From assembly GCA_033439795.1 (NCBI GenBank), contig JAUTDP010000003.1, positions 2,852,001-2,916,000 of the forward strand: a DNA stretch of 64,000 nucleotides, given 5' to 3'. This stretch comes from Sordaria brevicollis (taxonomy: Eukaryota; Ascomycota; Sordariomycetes; Sordariales; Sordariaceae). The notes under the pieces were generated by a model, which did not search any database, had not been told where the DNA came from, and was given only the letters and a program-made list of their open reading frames with translations. The number at the start of each line of letters is the position of its first letter. The first letter of the stretch is position 1. A program made the position numbers and the translations under genes. Shown one piece after another: positions 25,901 to 37,000 of the stretch.

Positions 25901-27514
25901 CTGGTGCTCACGGTAACTCCGCCGAGACCGCAGGTTATTTCAACAAGGTCTATATCCAGCCCACTTGGGCCAAGTTCAGCGATATCGCGAAGGCTAAAGA
26001 CGCGACCGCTGAGGATATTGTCAAGGCCTTCCCCTTCCACTACTACTTTTCCGACGCGCCCCAGCCTCTGTTCCCTCCGGACGCCGACGTTGACACTGTC
26101 CGGGAGATTGCCAACGGCTGCTATCGTCATATCTCCAAGATCTTTACCGAACTTGCCGATGTCATGCCCTTCGAAATTCTGCGCCGGGATCGTGACAAGG
26201 AGAACTACCTCCTCACCAACGAAGCCCGCATCATTGCCATGACCTCCACTCATGCTGCCATGCGCCGTGGTAAGATTGCGGCTCTGGGCTTCCACTACGA
26301 CAATGTGGTCATGGAAGAAGCTGCTCAGATCACCGAGATCGAGAACTTCATTCCCTTCGCCATGCAGAAGCCCAAGGATGGCAAGGCCCCGCTTCAACGT
26401 ATTGTCCTCTGCGGTGACCACTACCAGAACTCACCTGTTATTCAGTCTCTCGCCTTCCGTCACTATGCCAACCTCGAGCAGTCCCTCTTCTCCCGTCTCG
26501 TCCGCCTGGGTGTGCCCACTATCAACCTCGATCTCCAGGGTCGTGCCAGACCTTCCATCTCGAGTCTTTACAAGTGGCGCTACCCATCCCTCAACGATCT
26601 CCCGCATACCATGACTGCCACCGAGTTCCTCACAGCCAACGCCGGCTTCCGCTACGACTACCAGTTCATTGACGTACCTGACTACAAGGGCCAAGGCGAG
26701 AGCGAGCCGACGCCGCACTTCATCCAGAACTTGGGCGAGGCTGAGTACGCAGTGGCTATCTTCATGTACATGCGCTTGCTGGGCTACCCTGCTGAGAAGA
26801 TCAGCATTCTTGCTACTTATGCCGGACAAAGGGCATCGATCAGGGATGTTCTCAACCATCGATGCGCTAAGAACCCCATCTTTGGGTTGCCGAGGATCGT
26901 CACGACGGTGGACAAGTACCAGGGCGAGCAGAATGATTGTAAGTTTTCCTCACCCATTTCCCCCTTCATTTCCCTTCATCTCATCAGCAAACCTACTAAC
27001 ACGTTAACCAACAGACATTATCCTCTCCCTCACCCGCACATCCCGCGTCGGCTACCTCCGCGACATCCGCCGTCTAACCGTCGCCCTCTCCCGCGCCCGT
27101 CTCGGTCTTTACATTCTCGGCCGCCGCTCTGTCTTCGAGTCCTGCTTTGAGCTTCGTGAAGCCTTTGAGCAGCTCCTTCAACGTCCGGACAAGCTGACCC
27201 TCGTTACCGGCGAGCTCTGGCCCTCACAGCGTGTGCTGGCCGACGAGGTCGGCAAGGAAGGACTTGAGGGAGAGACGGTCATGGAGGGCGTGGAACACTT
27301 GGGTCAATACGTGTTTGAGATGACCAAGACTAGAATTGAGCAGTTGAAGTCTGAGGGCAAGCAACTACCTGCTCCTCCTGTTGAGGGCGAGGGGCAGGTC
27401 GAGGTTGTAGCTATGGAAGGAGAAGAGGGTGCGGAGGTTGTGGGGTTGGCGCAGCCGGATGAGGAAGAAGAGGAGGCTGTGAGGGTGGAAGGGTTTGAGG
27501 CTGAGGAGGAGTGA
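22965..27514 (+). CDS. Intron-binding protein Aquarius/Cwf11, spliceosomal SF1 helicase
   Basis: Large RNA helicase-like component of the pre-catalytic and activated spliceosome, bound near the intron branch site. Exons 22965-23236, 23305-23405, 23474-26938 and 27015-27514 give 1445 residues. Order: basic N terminus, armadillo-like helical region (about 100-500) with LVLEGLQTLE and YLWPGYSDDSSNYHVLLI, beta-rich pointer/stalk (about 500-760), then the SF1 core. The core shows Walker A GPPGTGKT near residue 835, motif II VVMEEAAQI near 1069, CGDHYQNSPVIQ, LDLQGRARPSISSLYKWRY, and VALSRARLGLYILGRR as motif VI in the last exon. The C terminus is acidic. The first intron has a GC donor (AG|GCATGT) with a GGCTAAC branch sequence and ATAG acceptor; no GT donor gives an open frame. 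Length matches the family. Confidence 0.94.
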
Positions 27515-27853
27515 TTCGGATTTAGATCTGGATCTGGATTGTCTGAGTCTGAGTTTTTGGTTTGTACCACGTAGTACATGTGCATGGTATTCTGGGTTGC
27601 TTATAAGCGATAAAATTGAGAATCATAGAAGACATTGAAATTCGGAAACTCGACCCGGTACATTTCTTGAAGTGATTTTGATTTTGGATCCAGATCTCTA
27701 TTAACGTAGGGTATCTCTCATTTCCTGTGTGAGTAAGTGACATTTCTGACCATGTTTTGTCAACTCGATAAAACCATTTAAGCCTACGGCGCAAAGTCTT
27801 CCCCTAGCATTCACACAATTTTTTCCCCTTTGTCAAACTCAAACAGCCTCTCC

Positions 27854-28111
27854 TACCGTATAATTCCGGGGCATATATTTCTGGGGTTGTGACTTAGCTC
27901 ACTGAAAAGTTACCAAACCTGTATGCATTCATGCCCACCAAATTCTGGCGCATGGTAATGATTCTGAAGGCTTTGAGCTCCAACGATTGACAATTCTCCC
28001 TCTTCCTGCTGGCAGAACTTGCACCTTTTCAAGCAGCTCATTTGCAGAAGGTTTTTGGCTTCCAGGGTTGAACCAGAGGAGCACAAATATATGCCCCGGA
28101 ATTATACGGTA
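27854..28111. repeat. Perfect 27-bp inverted repeat with a 204-bp spacer
   Basis: 27854-27880 begins TACCGTATAATTCCGG and is the exact reverse complement of 28085-28111. No clear target duplication flanks it. It may be a small MITE or hairpin-RNA source; an unrelated larger inverted-repeat element begins 255 bp downstream. Confidence 0.8.
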
Positions 28112-28365
28112 CTCTATCCATCGGGTATTTCTTGTATCTGCCCGCTGCGATGACAAACTATCTTTCTCTGGTTGTCCTGTTGGCTTTTCATCATCATCAA
28201 CAAAGCTTCGGTTTGAAATTTGCATCTGTTGGTCCTCCAAATTTTTCCCAAGTGATGATGTAATCGAACAATAATCACCATATGCAGTAACCGACCAGGA
28301 TACTTCTTTACTCCCCGTCACATCTCCAACAGACAAGAGCAAACTGTCGATGATCACAGAACCCC

Positions 28366-28772
28366 CGAAAACGGTAATCATATACCCCAAAAATGGTATT
28401 CATATACCCCAAACCGAAGGCAAAGTCACCAGCTCAGAGTTGAAGTGTTTCAACCAAGACAGCCGTCAGAGATTCGCTTTCTTCTTGCCATTATTCTTTA
28501 AATCTTTCCTAAGAGCCCCGTCCCCTTTTTTTTGAGGCTGCAATTCAATAAAAACGGTGCAAAGTGTTCGCGAAAATGTCAAAGTGGGGAGAAGATGGTT
28601 TTGCCTTTTGTCTTGGCAATTTGGTATACTTCGGACGGGAGTAAAAACGTAGGGTAGCTAATTCCTTCGCTTTAGGTAGAAGAACTTGGTACCCCACGCC
28701 CTCGAGTCTTGATGGTGCACCTTGGTTGGGGTATATGAATACCATTTTTGGGGTATATGATTACCGTTTTTT
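28366..28772. mobile_element. 407-bp non-autonomous TIR element with 9-bp target duplication
   Basis: Positions 28368-28412 and 28726-28770 are exact reverse complements (45 of 45). Each arm carries CATATACCCCAA twice, so four copies are present. A 9-bp direct repeat CAGAACCCC flanks the element (28357-28365 and 28773-28781). The interior (about 310 bp) has no transposase. A 9-bp duplication fits Mutator-like elements better than hAT (8 bp) or Tc1/mariner (TA); superfamily is inference. Confidence 0.8.
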
Positions 28773-31700
28773 CAGAACCCCAACTTTTTCTTCCGGATTT
28801 TCCAGTCGATCACTACCGAACCAGGACCCCTGATACCGCGCAAAGGGTCCAATTGTTACTACGCGTGTGTAACGTCGTCGATTCGGCAGTTCAAAGGCAT
28901 TCGCGGCATTCATGGCATCATAAACGGCGCGTCACTTGCTTCCACTGCTCACCGTATCGGACCACCTCCGGGATTCACCAACCAGCCTCCCGGTGCCCGG
29001 AACCGATGCCGATTCCAACGTCGATGCCGGTTGAATAGCCTCCTTATTGGTCGTCATTCGAAGGACACCGGCATGGATCGGGGCCGCCCGAACCACTGTT
29101 TTGGAAGTTAGTTGTTTCCATGCTATGCACAACCGTTTCAGGTTCCAGAAGCCCGGGGTTTGTGGCCATGAGCGGGTTTACTAAGCCTTCCACATGATGT
29201 CCATGCCTGTGAGGCCGTTAGGTGCGTCGCTTTTGCGCATCTATGGCTTCATTCTATGGCTGTATATGCTCGTGCATGTTCATATTGGCATGGACTTGCG
29301 AGTTCCGACTGGTCGGTTTCGAGGGAGTCCAGAGAATTCCGCTGGTAAAGACATCATGGGGAGCATCACGAGCAGTTGCTTTGCAAGTTATACCGAGGAG
29401 AAGGGCCCGAAGGCAAGCTGGGCGGCGAAGCAACGCGCCAGCGTCAACCGGTTCTCAGCTTTCTACATGCTTTGTGCTTTGTGCTGTAGGTACGCTGTCG
29501 TTCAAGCATTGCTTGAGGCGTTCCTTGGAGTCGGAAGAAGACAAGAGAACAATGGCAACCATCTCTTCCACAGATGCCATTGTTTGCCTTCTCAGCCCTT
29601 CCCCAAAACTACCAACGCCCAACATCTAAGGTATGGAAGCGGAAAGTGCTGAAAGGGTCCACGGTGTAAGGCAAAGAGCACAGACATTGGCTGGTGCTTG
29701 ACCCTGGTTCCAGGCCTTGATAGAACTTCTCACGTTTTGACGTTTCTTGAATTTTGTTCCGCCGGTTGTTCCATTTCTGATTCTATGCAAGGGGATCAGG
29801 AAGGGGGCACGGGGGGTACGAATACTCGTCACGAGTACCAGGTGTCAGTGCGGCCCGGGCGTTTCTATGCCAGGTTTGGCTTCAGTGCTTCTTTGATATG
29901 TGTTGGTTTTCTGGGCTCCGGCTTGTTGAATGATACGTTATGGCTTGGACTTGGGGCAGTGACAAAGGCAGTTAAAGTTCATGGCTGGCCGTTAGGATGT
30001 AAGAGTATGCTGCTGCTGCTTTTGTCGCCGTTGAAAGGCATGCGACGTGATATGTTGAGGCTTTCCGTGTACATGAGGCTCTGGGAACTTCACAGAGGTT
30101 GCTTTGAAATGTCATCGCCGGCCAACATCGGGGTACAATATCGTCAACATGAGGAGCCTGAAATCTATACTACTGTAAATAAGAAACCACAACAAGATCG
30201 GAGAAGTCGAAAATGGAGGCGGTACTAACCGATTTACAGGGCTCCGCTGCCCCACCATTTAACTGACTTACATCGTGAACTGAGGTGGGGTTTCCCTGCT
30301 TCGGAATTGGAACAGTCGACGGCGAGGACGGTGAGGAGGGGTTGTATTATACAATGTACCACCGCACCGGATGTACTGCAACCATGTACATGCGAATGCC
30401 AACGCTGCCCCTGGGGAGCCGGGCAGCCTGGCATCGGAACTCTAGCAGTTCTATCAATGGCATGAGGTGGGGCAAGACGCACACAGAATCATGATTTTTT
30501 ACATGAATTATAAGTGAGGATGAGGTGAGATATCACGGTTCATCCCGGTGACGAGAAGTGACGGGTCCTAGCAGCAGGAAGCTGTTTTAAAAGAAGGCGG
30601 GTGGAAGTAGCGTAGTGTGAGGCCCAAGAGGTTGAGTTGGGCGTTTGTAGGCGGCGAAATCGCAACTTCCATCTTGAGAATTGAGATTTTGGCGGGGTGC
30701 AATGAAAACGAACGGCTTCAAATAAAAATGGGGCAGTTGTGGAGCTGCGGAGAGTTTGAAAGTGGAAGGGGGGTATAGAAATCCTAAAGCGCCAAGAGCA
30801 CTGTTCTAACGGGCATTTTGCCCACAAGGACTCAATCTTCAGTTGAGAGCTTCCGTACCCTGGAAGGCGTCGAAGATATCGAATTGTGCTTCTTGGGTTC
30901 AATGTGCCGAAAATGGATTTTTGTGAGGGAGTTCAAATCACGTCTTGACAAGAGTCCACGGAGAGGTCGATTTGAAGAAATGAGGAGATGGTAAATGCCA
31001 AAAGTTCGACGTTACAAATCCATGCCTACCTAAACGACCAGCAGCTCAGGGCGCCCAAGACTCCCAGTACACTCGTGGATTGACGTCATAGTGGACAGAG
31101 ACGCAGACCAACTCAAGTGCGCATGGCAAGACTGAAGAGGATTATAATTCGACAGAAAATGATGGTGAGATCGCAAATGAGCGGCTTGGAGCTGTAGTGA
31201 GTGAGTCAGAGATGGGTGTTTTGGTTGCCGCCTGTTGATTCGTGTGCTTCCCGAATCTCCAAATGTGTGCCGTACTATCGGCGATAAGCTGAGGGCACCG
31301 GGAGGGCTGGAGGGATGTGAAGGAGCACAGAGTGGTAGGCACAGACAGACGAGGAGTATTTGTCGCCCCGACCTTTATGTGTAGTTGCCACTCACTCATT
31401 ACGATAGGAGCTCGTTGAATCGATAGGAGAAGTGCCTGTTTCCTAGCACTGGAGATTAATGATATGTGGAGGCCATCTTGTTTTCACATTGTTTGATGAC
31501 CCGGCTGGCTTGTCGGTTTTGATAGATGCAAAGAACAATTCCATCAAACCGCCGGCACCCTGGTCAATCCAAGAAGTACACATGTACCGCGGTGTTCCTG
31601 CTGTGCGGTTTCGGCTGCCGTCCTCCCTTGGAGTAAAAACACCACTTACTGATGAAGACACTGCAAATGAGAACGTAGAATTCTTACTATTTTCCCATGA

Positions 31701-32981
31701 GCATACGGGGAAAGAGTTAGGGGGGTGTGACAACATCCTACCACTCAAGTCTGAAGCCGACCACTCACAGCAGACCCATAGATTTCCATTTGTGAACAGC
31801 ATTTACGAAGGCCCTGTTGACGGACGTAGGGCAAAATTACATTCGGGGTCCTTCGCAGTCAGGCAGTATCTACCACCTGTATCACCACGTTGAAAACCTC
31901 ATATACTCGCAATGGTGCCATGGACCTTTCACCCCCGTCAGGTAATTCTCCCCATGTTTTCGGTGCACCACGCCCGTCTCCAATTGCCCATGCTCATGCT
32001 ACTCCATTTGGTCTTTTTGATGGACTTGGAGAAAAATGTCTGGAGAATCCTGGACCAGGTCCACCCTCGATTGTTAGCCCGGTCATGCCCCATCGTTCAA
32101 GACGAGGGCTAGAGAAAAACAAGCAACCACAGCCCTGGAGTGCCTCTCATGATGTATCATCTTTTCCTGTACATTCAGGACTATTTCGCTTCGTGGGAGA
32201 GAACCCCAGGACAATGGTATCAAAGAAGTCACAAGAAGATCACAAAGCAAACGGTTATTGCCTGCTACCACATGCCATGTCCTGAGTCAGCACGTCTTTT
32301 GGTGGAAACTCAAACTGTATTACACGTGATGTGGCTGTATACTTCAGGACTGTACACCAGCCAATCGCCTTTTCCCTTCCACTTGGTCATGATAGGAATG
32401 TTAGAGCCGCATCCAAGGACATCAGATCGTTCGGGCTCCCGACCATTCGGACACTACCATTATCGACTGAACTTGATAGCCCCTAAAATCCCACCAACTA
32501 AAGTATTCGATTCGAGACGAAGCCCATATCTGTCTGTGTAGGGGCTTTTGGGATGGCGGAAACTTGCGATAAGGAGTGCAAACGTCCAATATGGCAGGTT
32601 GAAGATTCCGTTGCTTTCATCTGGCGCGGAAGTTTCAGGACGCATATATCTACAGTTTCTCGGTTCCCGCCGATGAGCACATGACCGAACTGTAGAGTGA
32701 ATGTGGAGCGGCAGCCAGTCCGTCCCAGCCAAGTGGAAGCAGGCCATTGACAGCCTGCCCAGCACTTCCACTTGATGGGGATTCTGGGAATCAACTGAAC
32801 GGAGAGTCAAAGCTTCTAGAATGAAGGAAGTCGTCCAGCTATCTCCTCGTTCCTATACAGATGATTACACGTATGCATATATAACAAAGTCTCACAGAAC
32901 CTGGAGCCCTCGGTTACCTCTAGAGACTGCCAGACGTTGCCAGGCATTGTCGATGTTGGCCATTGGTGTTCACCAGGCATG

Positions 32982-34028
32982 CACAGCAGGTTAGGGTTAT
33001 CAGGTTCGTCGAAGAGTACGTACCCCAGGGGGCGTCCACAAGGATCCCTGCGCTCGCGCTTCTGATTTGTCTACCCCCCTTGCCCTCTTCCACACAGTAA
33101 AAAAAAAAGTGTAGCGCTTGCCCCAAAAAAATTTGGTCGCCCTCTCTTTTCTCCCACTCATCTTCACATTCGTCTTGTGAAGGAACCCCACGGAGGAATC
33201 CAACTTCACAGGGTTCTCTTTTTTTCTCTTCTCCCCACTTGAGAAATCCAACATTGGTACAGTACTCTCGTCTTCTCAGGATTCACTTCCCAGAGATCCA
33301 GAGACTGCCTCGATCCATCTTTCCACTCCACTCTCACTCTACCTAAACTCATTTGATTGAGCGTTGGGCGAGCGACAGAAACACACCCTATCGAGACCTT
33401 ATCGATCGCGGTAGTGCCAGGACCCACGAGATTGGTCAACCACCTCAAAAGGCAGGCCAAATCCAAGTTACCCAGCAGCGGTAACCAACCCAAACCCTGA
33501 AGGCAAAAGTGCAACCTTCCCACTTCCACCCACCACAGAGTGCGGACGCAGCAACGAGGGTTTTCGCCGGCCGCTTCGTTTTTTTTGCGACGAACCCACT
33601 TGGCCAGGTCCAACCCACCCACTAAGAGGAAATCCTCCACCCACCCACCACGGCACCACCGCCTTCACTCTCTCAACCCAAAAGACTCCATTCCAGTCTT
33701 TTTTTTCGACTTTTACCGTCAGTGCAACGCGCATCGGTATCGGTCCCTTTCGGTTTTTATTAACCGCCTAATCCAATCCGCCAAAAAAAACCCACCTGCG
33801 GTTTTCCAACAGGCACTCTGTCTCTTTCGGCCGCCGCTCTTTTTGCGCGTCGAAATTGATCCCAGTCTTTGTGACTTTTTGTCCCCACTGCGCGGCGACC
33901 TTTCAGTCGAGTTTGATATTCGACATTCCCACCCCCGGGAACGCACTACTTCGACCTCCCTCTCCCCTCCTCAACCGCGCACCCAACTATCCACAAAGAA
34001 ACCGGCTTTCGAGTCACCCGATACCCTT
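32982..34028 (+). promoter_or_regulatory. eIF4G promoter/5' leader, 1047 nt without any ATG
   Basis: No ATG occurs on the plus strand from 32982 to the eIF4G start at 34029. The stretch contains A-runs and T-runs near 33100-33230 and is pyrimidine-rich. I infer a long 5' leader kept free of upstream starts; its exact transcription start and any leader intron cannot be fixed from sequence alone. Confidence 0.6.
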
Positions 34029-37000
34029 ATGACTTCCTCCGCGGGTCAAAACACCCAAAACCCGGCTCAACCTACGTGCGCTCCTGCAGCAACGTCGTAT
34101 GCTTCCGCGGCCGGTGCGAAGAAGCCGACAAGCACGCCGCTGATTGCGACGGGTTCTCAGCCCCCCGTCGTGGTTGGTTCCTCCGCTCCCGCTGCCCAGA
34201 ATGGCAAGCCTCAAGCTGCCCCGGTGAACGGCCGGCCCAACATCACCCCCGCCGTACCCATCGCCAGAGGTAGCTCGGGCCTCAACGGAGCCTCTGCTGA
34301 CCACTCTAGGAAGAGCTCCGTCACCATCAGCGCGGCCCCTCCCTCCCATAACGCCAACGGCGGTCCCGTCGGTGGCGCCAAGGCCATCCAGTTCGGCTTC
34401 GAAGAGAGTCCTGCCATCACCCACAGCACTCCCCACGCTGCTGGCTCGGTCCCCATCCCGATTCCTGGCAGCAGCGCCAGAGTTCCCTCTCCCGCCGCCT
34501 CGCCTTCGCCTATCCCTCAGGTGCCTCAGCAGAGCGGTGGCCAGCGGGCTCCCTCCAACATCTCCGCACCCATGACGTTCGGTAGCTTCCCTGGTGACAA
34601 CGATGTAAGATATTCCCATCCGTTTCCTTCCTGAAAACGCTTGCTAACCAAGTCCCTTTTTCAGCGCCACATGAAGCAACACTCCGTATCCCACAGCAAC
34701 GGCCCTGTCCACACACGACGGGACTCTCAAGCCTCTGCCCACGGTGAGACAGTTGGCCATATGGCTGGCCATCGTGGTGGCTATCAGGGTCAAGGTCGCG
34801 GTCGTGGAGGGTTCAACAACTATAACAACCAGACCATGGGCTTCCCTCCCACCAGATCCTACAACGGCCCCCAGCACAACGCTGGTCGTGGTGGCATGAA
34901 CAACTTCCAGGGCCGCGGAGGCATGCAGCAGTATCCAAACTCTCCCCAGCCTCACCGTTCGAGCCCGGCTCCGGCTCACGCTGTTCCCACTCACGGCACT
35001 CCTACCATGACCTCTGCCAGCCTGGCACCCACCCAACCTCCGTTCTATCCTGGCATGAACATGTACCAGCAACAAGTAAATGCCCCTTCCCTTAACGATC
35101 ATTCCTCTTTCAACCCCGTCAGCAAGAAGAAACAAGGGAAACGCCGGGATTCAGACAACATTCATCCTAGGCATCCTAATTCTTCGCAGCAGAAGCCAAG
35201 TACGAGCGTTGATGCAACTCAGAAGCCTCGACGTCAGAGCAAGCGTTGGGCTTCCAAGGCAGACGCGTACCAAGAAGCCGACGGTGGTCCGCCTCCGCCA
35301 GCTCGCTATGACTTTGTACCCTTCGCCCAGTTCCTATGTTTTCTCCGCCATCACTCGGCAGCATGGACCTGTCGCCCGAAAGTGGTCAGTTCGAAAATTT
35401 GCTAACAACCCAAAAGCAGATTCCCAGCTACCCCCCTCCTATGGACTATCGTGCTCCCGTGTTTAACCCTTACGCCCAGCCCGTGGCTTACATGGGCCAG
35501 CCTGTGCCCCATTTCCAGCCCGCCTACGGCGCTCCTCCTACATTCGTGCCTCAAGGCCAGCCTGCTGCCCAGCCGATGTCACGTAACGCTTCACAGGTTT
35601 CTGATCGCCCGGCGTCGAGCACTGGCCAGGTCCAGGCGCCCGTCGTTGCGCAAAGCACCCCCACGCAGCGTCCCGCCCAAGCTGCGCCTGCCATTGTTTC
35701 TTCTAACTTTGCCAGGCCGAAGAAGTCTGCAGGCATCACCATCAAGGATCCCAACGGCAACCCTCTCGACCTCTCGGCGATCAAGGGCCCTGCGTCCCCT
35801 GCCCCCAGCATTCAGCAGCAGTCCAAGACACCGCCTGTTGTTGCCTCGACACCTACACCTCCTCCCGCTAAGCCTACTGCCCCCTCCCACGGTCGCACTG
35901 AGAGCACAACTGGCAAGACTGCCGAGCAACTTCGTGATGAGTTCAAGAATGCCGTCCAGAAGGCCAAGACCGAAGCGCCGGCTGATAAGACTAGCGAGGA
36001 TGATGCCGCCAAGGCTGCCGCTGAGAAGGCCGCTGCCGACAAGGAGGCTGCTGAGAAGAAGGCTGCTGCTGAAAAGGAAGCTGCCGACAAGGAGGCCGCC
36101 GAGAAGGAGGCTGCTGAGAAGGCTGCCGCAGAGAAGGCCGCTGCTGAGGAGAAGGCCAAGGAGGAAGAGCGTGTTGCTGCCGAGAAGAAGGCAGCTGAAG
36201 AGGCCAAGGCCAAGGCCAAGGAAGAAGCCGAGGCCAAGTCCAAGGCTGATGCCGATGCCGCCGCTGCTGCTGCGAAGAAGCCCGAGGCCAAGGAGTCTGA
36301 GATTGACTACAGCAACGTCGACTTCACCAAGCTCACTGACAAGGAGCTGAACAACGTTGACTACAGCAAGCTCGGCGACGAGCAGATGGATGCCTATTTC
36401 AACGAGATCGAGGAGAGAGATGCTCGCCGCGAGAAGGAGCAGGCGGAGATCTCCAAGAGGAAGGCTGCTGAGGCCGAGGAGGCAAAGAAGAAGGCCGAGG
36501 CTGAGCGCTTGGCCAACGCCGCCGAGAACGATCGTAAGCTCCGCGAACAGGAACGTGAGATGGAGAGAATTGAGGAGGAGCGTGAGCGCAAGCGCAAGGA
36601 GAGGGAGTCCGGTCAGGGCGAGTCTGTCGCCGACCTTCTCGCTAAAAAGGACACCGACGACAAGAAGGAGGCCGATGCCGCTCCCAAGGCTCTCGGCAAG
36701 AACAAGCCCGCTGCCCTTAACCTTGCTCCCCTTAACACCAAGTCTGTTGAGGCTCCTCAGCCCAGCGCTGCTCTTCAGTCACTGCGGTCTGCTCGCCTTC
36801 TTCCTGGCGTTCAGTATGATATTTACCCTGCCGGCATTGCTTCCCCCAACCCGGCCCTCAACCAGGCTGTCTCTAAGAAGGGCAAGATCTTCAAGTACGA
36901 CGCCAACTTCCTTCTCCAGTTCCAGACTGTGTTCACAGAGCAGCCATCTCCTGAGTTCCACCAGCAGGTGAAGTCTCTCATCGGAGATTCTGACGGTGGT

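Larger units (their letters stand above)
27515..32981. other. 5.5-kb stretch without a convincing protein gene
   Basis: Between Aquarius and the eIF4G leader. It contains the 27-bp inverted-repeat pair (27854-28111) and the 407-bp element (28366-28772). Elsewhere open frames up to about 175 codons lack domains, start context or clear coding character, and overlap on both strands. Base composition looks mixed rather than strongly AT-rich, so I see no obvious RIP-degraded repeat. Non-coding transcripts or a distal regulatory region are possible but unsupported. Confidence 0.5.

Noticed and set aside
27929..28390. 153-codon minus-strand open frame
   Set aside because: It starts in the arm of the 407-bp element and runs through one arm of the 27-bp inverted repeat. 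No domain, family or start context was recognised.
29698..30228. 176-codon plus-strand open frame
   Set aside because: Composition is unlike the neighbouring genes, no domain is visible and no splice sites extend it.
31459..31893. 144-codon plus-strand open frame, with an overlapping minus-strand one
   Set aside because: Both strands are open together, which suggests chance; no recognisable content.
33540..34028. Upstream in-frame extension of eIF4G
   Set aside because: The frame is open but contains no ATG, and its Phe/Arg/Pro-rich translation is unlike an eIF4G N terminus. It fits an untranslated leader better.
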